A stretch of DNA of 42,737 nt from Sphingomonas bacterium (lineage in GTDB: Bacteria; Pseudomonadota; Alphaproteobacteria; Sphingomonadales; Sphingomonadaceae), in contig JASBRX010000053.1 of NCBI GenBank assembly GCA_030149245.1, forward strand, positions 1 to 42,737, written 5' to 3'. The notes beneath the pieces were generated by a model. The model saw only the letters and a program-made list of their open reading frames with translations. It had not been told where the DNA came from and did no database searches. Positions 39,595 to 42,737 of the stretch are shown here, piece after piece. The translations under genes and the position numbers were made by a program. Each line of letters begins with the position of its first letter. Position 1 is the first letter of the stretch.

Positions 39595-40538
39595 TGAGCC
39601 AAGTCCGCGTCGCGGCGCTGTATCAATTTACCCGGTTCGACGACCCGGCGGCCATTCGCGGCCCGCTGCTGGCGCTGTGCGTCGCACAGGGGGTGAAGGG
39701 CACGCTGCTGCTGGCGCGAGAGGGGATCAACGGGACGATTGCCGGGAGCGATGCGGCGATCGACGCGGTGCTGGCGCATGTCCGTGCGCTGCCCGGATGC
39801 ACAGACATCGAAGTCAAATTCTCGCACGCCGCAGCGATGCCGTTCCACCGGATGAAGGTGCGGCTGAAGCGCGAGATCGTGACGATGGGCCAGCCGGACA
39901 TCGATCCGCTGGCCGGGGTGGGGCACTATGTCGCACCGGCCGAGTGGAACGACCTGATCGCCGACCCTGACACGGTGCTGATCGACACGCGCAACGATTA
40001 TGAGGTGGCGATCGGCACGTTTCGCGGCGCGATCGATCCGCAGACGCGCAGCTTCAGCGAATTCCCAGACTGGTTCCGCGCCAAGCGCGCCGAGATCGAG
40101 GCGGAGGGGCGCACGCCCAAGATCGCGATGTTCTGCACCGGCGGGATCCGCTGCGAGAAATCGACGGCGTTCGCGAAGGCCGAGGGGGTGGAGCAGGTCT
40201 ATCACCTCAAGGGCGGTATCCTCGCTTATCTGGAACAGGTGCCGCAGGACCGCAGCCTGTGGGACGGCGAATGCTTCGTGTTCGACGAGCGGGTCGCGGT
40301 GAAGCATGGGTTGGAGGTCGGTGAGCACGTTCTGTGCCGCGCGTGCCGGATGCCGGTCAGCCCGGAAGCGGGACAGTCGCCGGATTATGTCGAGGGCGTG
40401 AGCTGCCCCGCCTGTATCGGCACGCGCACCGAGGAACAGCGCGCCAGCTATGCCGAGCGGCATCGCCAGGCGCTGCTGGCGGCGCAGCGCGGCGAAGCGC
40501 ATGTCGGCGCGGTGTTTCGCGAGCATGAGGCTGACTGA
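39594..40538 (+). CDS. trhO: tRNA U34 hydroxylase, rhodanese-like TrhO
   Basis: 314 residues. The N-terminal acylphosphatase-like domain ([40 protein letters not shown]) precedes a rhodanese domain with C181 in [14 protein letters not shown]. The C-terminal cysteines CRACRMPVS and SCPACIG fit a zinc site. TrhO makes 5-hydroxyuridine at the tRNA wobble base with O2. ATG 39594 overlaps the chpT TGA; the GST gene overlaps its end by 14 bases. Confidence 0.94.
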   Translation: MSQVRVAALYQFTRFDDPAAIRGPLLALCVAQGVKGTLLLAREGINGTIAGSDAAIDAVLAHVRALPGCTDIEVKFSHAAAMPFHRMKVRLKREIVTMGQPDIDPLAGVGHYVAPAEWNDLIADPDTVLIDTRNDYEVAIGTFRGAIDPQTRSFSEFPDWFRAKRAEIEAEGRTPKIAMFCTGGIRCEKSTAFAKAEGVEQVYHLKGGILAYLEQVPQDRSLWDGECFVFDERVAVKHGLEVGEHVLCRACRMPVSPEAGQSPDYVEGVSCPACIGTRTEEQRASYAERHRQALLAAQRGEAHVGAVFREHEAD

Positions 40539-41166
40539 CCCGATCCTCTACAGCTTCCGCCGCTGCCCCTATGCGATCCGGGCGCGGCTGGCGCTGGCGG
40601 TAAGCGGGACTGCGGTCGAGCATCGCGAGGTGAAGCTGCGCGACAAGCCGGCGGAGATGCTGGCGGCGTCGCCCAAGGGCACGGTGCCGGTGCTGGTGCT
40701 GCCCGAGGGGCGGGTGATCGACGAAAGCCTCGACATCATGCGCTGGGCGCTGGAGCGGAACGATCCGGAGGGCTGGCTGGCGGGCGACGATCCCGACCTG
40801 ATCGCCGCGAATGACGGCGCGTTCAAGCACCACCTCGATCGCTACAAATATCTCGAGCGGTTCGCGGCGGATGACGTCGATCACCGCGCGGCGGGGCTGG
40901 CGATTCTGGAGGGGCTTGAGGCGCGACTGGCGGAGCGGGCCTATCTCGGCGGCGAGCGGTTCGGGCTGGCGGATGCGGCGATCCTGCCGTTCGTGCGGCA
41001 ATTCGCGGCGGTGGATCGCGAGTGGTTCGCGGCGCAGGATCTGGCGCGCGTGCAGGCTTGGCTGGCGGCGTTTGTCGGGTCGGCGCTGTTCGAGGGGGTG
41101 ATGGCCGTGCGGGAGGTGTGGCGGAGCGAACTGCCACCTGAAGCCTCTATGTCGTCCCGGACTTGA
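40525..41166 (+). CDS. Glutathione S-transferase-like protein
   Basis: 213 residues from ATG 40525, which overlaps trhO by 14 bases. The thioredoxin-like N-domain has [20 protein letters not shown] and the substrate loop [20 protein letters not shown]; a helical C-domain follows ([20 protein letters not shown]). The CPYA motif suggests glutaredoxin-like or YibF/Grx2-type chemistry. The final residues (ASMSSRT and the TGA at 41164) lie in a palindromic repeat. Last gene of the chpT-trhO operon. Confidence 0.88.
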   Translation: MRLTDPILYSFRRCPYAIRARLALAVSGTAVEHREVKLRDKPAEMLAASPKGTVPVLVLPEGRVIDESLDIMRWALERNDPEGWLAGDDPDLIAANDGAFKHHLDRYKYLERFAADDVDHRAAGLAILEGLEARLAERAYLGGERFGLADAAILPFVRQFAAVDREWFAAQDLARVQAWLAAFVGSALFEGVMAVREVWRSELPPEASMSSRT

Positions 41167-41233
41167 TCCGGGACGGGGCTGTTCTGTCTGCAGTCGAAGA
41201 AGAAGCCTTGGCCCGGCTCAAGGCCGGGCTGAC
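41151..41233. repeat. Bipartite inverted repeat, CCCGG-CTTGA-CCGGG type, copy 2
   Basis: Left palindrome TCCCGGACTTGATCCGGGA (41155-41173, 7-bp stem) faces CCCGGCTCAAGGCCGGGCTGAC (within 41211-41233), an inverse relative. The TGA in the left part is the stop codon of the GST gene. Related to the element at 35074-35152. Confidence 0.8.
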
Positions 41234-41268
41234 GGTGGGGGTGGGGGCGGACGGTGTGCGCCTTCTAG

Positions 41269-41402
41269 CCCTCTCCCGCTTGCGGGAGAGGGTTGGGTGA
41301 GGGTCTTCTTTCTTCTTTTTCTGAACTGCGCATCACCAACAGAAAGAAGAACAAGAAGAAGACCCTCCCCAACCCCTCCCGCAGGCGGGAGGGGCTTAAG
41401 AA
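41269..41402. repeat. Paired palindromes, CCCTCCCGC type, including copy 2 of the 50-bp unit
   Basis: CCCTCTCCCGC (41269-41279) and GCGGGAGAGGG (41282-41292) form an 11-bp stem, followed by GTTGGGTGAGGGTCTTCTTT. On the right, the 50-bp unit 41353-41402 (palindrome 41373-41394) lies in the opposite orientation. Together they form a BIME-like pair with about 60 bases between the stems. On the minus strand the right hairpin follows the rtcB stop and runs into T-rich sequence, so it may end rtcB transcripts. Confidence 0.88.
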
Positions 41403-41434
41403 ATAAGGAGAAGGGAAGGGGCAGGGCCAAACCC

Positions 41435-42658
41435 TCACCCCTTCACATTCACCACCTGCCGCAACCGGTGGCGGATGCGCACCAAATCCTGTTGCGCGTC
41501 CATCACCGCGCCGATGTCCTTGTAGGCGGCCGGGCTTTCGTCCAGCACGCCTTCGTCCACCCGCGCCTCGATGCCCTGCATCGCGGCCTTGTGGGCCTCC
41601 AGGGAAATCAGCTTCTTCGCCTGTCCCCGCGACATCACCCGGCCGGCGCCGTGCGAGCAGGAGCAGAACGACTCCTGATTCCCCAGCCCCTCGACGATGA
41701 AGCTGCCCGTGCCCATCGAACCGGGGATGATCCCCAGCTCGCCTTCCCGCGCGCTCACCGCGCCCTTGCGGGTCACCCACACCTGCTCGCCGAAATGCAC
41801 TTCGCGGGTCGCATAATTGTGGTGGCAGTTGATCGCGGCCTTGTCGGTCTTGAAGCCAGGCGCGTGCTTGCGCAGCGCCTCCAGCACCCGGACCATCATC
41901 AGCTCGCGATTGGCCATCGCGTAATCCTGCGCGAAGTGCATCGCCTCGATATAGTCATCGAACAGCTGCGACCCTTCGGTCAGGAAGGCGAGGTCCTTGT
42001 CGACCAGGTGGAAGTCGAGCGTCTCCTTCACGATCGCCTCCTTGGCGGCGTTGATGAAGTAGGTCCCGATCCGGTTCCCCGTGCCGCGCGATCCGGAGTG
42101 GAGCATCACCCACACGCGCTGCGCTTCATCGAGGCAGACCTCGATAAAGTGGTTCCCCCCGCCCATCGAGGCGAGCTGGTCGCTGGTCTTGCCGTCGACC
42201 TTCGGGTTCTTCGCGACGATCTTGCGCCAGCGGTCCTCGAACCGGTCGTACCAGGCGCGCGACACGCTGTTCGGCGTGCTCGCCCAGCCGCCCTTGGCGT
42301 GGTTGGCCGACGGGTTGGACTCCATCCCCTTGGGCACGGCGCGCTCGATCTCGGCACGCAGCGCGGCGAGGCTGTCGGGCAGCTGGCTGGCGGTGAGCGA
42401 GGTGCGCACCGCCATCATCCCGCAACCGATGTCAACGCCGACCGCGGCGGGCACGATCGCGCGCTGCGTCGCAATCACCGAGCCGACGGTCGCGCCCATG
42501 CCCCAATGGACATCGGGCATCCCGGCGACGTGGCGGAAGATGAACGGGAGCGAGGCGACATTGCGCAGCTGCTGCATCGCGCCGGCCTCGAACGGTCCGG
42601 CGCTGTCCCACAGCTTGAGCGGCGCGTGGTGCGTCTGGTGAACGGAAAACTGGGTCAT
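41435..42658 (-). CDS. rtcB: RtcB-type RNA ligase
   Basis: 407 residues from ATG 42658, with AAGGAAG about 6 bases upstream. Metal and GMP-binding parts are complete: DVHWGMGATVGSV, VGVDIGCGMMAVRT, MGGGNHFIEVC, LHSGSRGTGNRIG, NCHHNYATREVHFGEQVWVT, PGSMGTGSF and the guanylated histidine in CSHGAGRVMSRGQ. It joins RNA 2',3'-cyclic phosphate or 3'-phosphate ends to 5'-OH ends. No archease or RtcA gene is next to it in the window. It is flanked by palindromic repeats on both sides. Confidence 0.94.
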   Translation of the reverse strand: MTQFSVHQTHHAPLKLWDSAGPFEAGAMQQLRNVASLPFIFRHVAGMPDVHWGMGATVGSVIATQRAIVPAAVGVDIGCGMMAVRTSLTASQLPDSLAALRAEIERAVPKGMESNPSANHAKGGWASTPNSVSRAWYDRFEDRWRKIVAKNPKVDGKTSDQLASMGGGNHFIEVCLDEAQRVWVMLHSGSRGTGNRIGTYFINAAKEAIVKETLDFHLVDKDLAFLTEGSQLFDDYIEAMHFAQDYAMANRELMMVRVLEALRKHAPGFKTDKAAINCHHNYATREVHFGEQVWVTRKGAVSAREGELGIIPGSMGTGSFIVEGLGNQESFCSCSHGAGRVMSRGQAKKLISLEAHKAAMQGIEARVDEGVLDESPAAYKDIGAVMDAQQDLVRIRHRLRQVVNVKG

Positions 42659-42679
42659 CGGAACTTCCTTGTCAGGCCT

Positions 42680-42737
42680 TGCGGCACCGGCCCGCTCCCC
42701 CACCCGGCCACCCATAGAATACACTGTCGTTGGGTGG
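42680..42737. repeat. 86-bp perfect palindrome, second copy, cut by the window end
   Basis: The left arm (42680-42714) is identical to that at 29810-29844. The loop TAGAATACACTGTCGT (42715-42730) is the inverse complement of the first copy's loop, and the right arm begins TGGGTGG at 42731. So the whole element is present in the opposite orientation. It starts 21 bases upstream of the rtcB ATG. Confidence 0.95.

Noticed and set aside
41167..41434. Small open frames between GST and rtcB
   Set aside because: They fall inside two palindromic repeat blocks and have low-complexity Pro/Arg/Lys products.
42659..42724. N-terminal extension of RtcB to 42724
   Set aside because: The extra residues are encoded by the palindromic repeat and do not resemble RtcB; ATG 42658 has a good ribosome binding site.

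Overview
The window is high-GC chromosomal DNA with dense, mostly short-spaced genes. It looks like a sphingomonad alphaproteobacterium (Sphingomonas or a close relative). Grounds: the gene content (ChpT of the CckA-ChpT-CtrA phosphorelay, RpoH, an EcfG-type GGAAC-N17-CGTT promoter, SRP RNA directly ahead of dnaX, a DUF6481-like protein), an alphaproteobacterial-type ribosomal gene order, and the style of intergenic palindromic repeats. No taxonomic search was possible.

Layout. 1-8899: the distal S10 and spc ribosomal operon on the plus strand (rpsS 3' end, rplV, rpsC, rplP, rpmC, rpsQ, rplN, rplX, rplE, rpsN, rpsH, rplF, rplR, rpsE, rpmD, rplO, secY, adk). Many genes overlap by 1 to 4 bases, but strong hairpins sit on either side of rplO. 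The usual rpsM-rpsK-rpoA-rplQ genes do not follow adk. 9052-11799: a DUF6481-like protein with a good terminator, a type III-fold ornithine/lysine/DAP-type decarboxylase, and a threonine/serine dehydratase. 12054-14950: a LuxR-type response regulator and its membrane histidine kinase, divergent from an outer-membrane beta-barrel protein. 15056-17677: a Tat-exported Gfo/Idh/MocA oxidoreductase, a GNAT-like protein, and a C-terminal scrap of a second oxidoreductase copy. 17921-22462: ferredoxin-NADP reductase, a small membrane protein, an exported TPR-like protein, a GFA-family protein, a lipocalin and an alpha/beta hydrolase. 22557-25895: a translationally coupled run of two cysteine desulfurases, a 2Fe-2S ferredoxin and a class A beta-lactamase. 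25900-27647: a DUF2269 membrane protein and an SDR-DoxX fusion. 27719-29799: ffs (SRP RNA), dnaX and ybaB. 29984-32711: a small stress-type membrane protein behind an EcfG promoter, mtgA, and a secreted EreA/ChaN-like protein. 32713-37451: rpoH, a RluD-type pseudouridine synthase, a JAMM metallopeptidase, an MDR oxidoreductase, an SDR and an HxlR regulator. 37555-42658: a serine hydrolase, chpT-trhO-GST as an overlapping operon, and rtcB.

No transposase, integrase, CRISPR array, tRNA or rRNA was seen. The most unusual content is intergenic. At least five families of paired inverted palindromes (REP/BIME-like) occur. One is an 86-bp element with perfect 35-bp arms and a conserved 16-nt loop, present once in full after ybaB and once, loop inverted, just upstream of rtcB. 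Two genes (JAMM protease and GST) end at a TGA supplied by a repeat. Other points worth a second look are the Gfo/Idh/MocA duplication scar, the first cysteine desulfurase that seems to lack a canonical start codon, and candidate operators of EcfG, LacI-like and Fur-like type.
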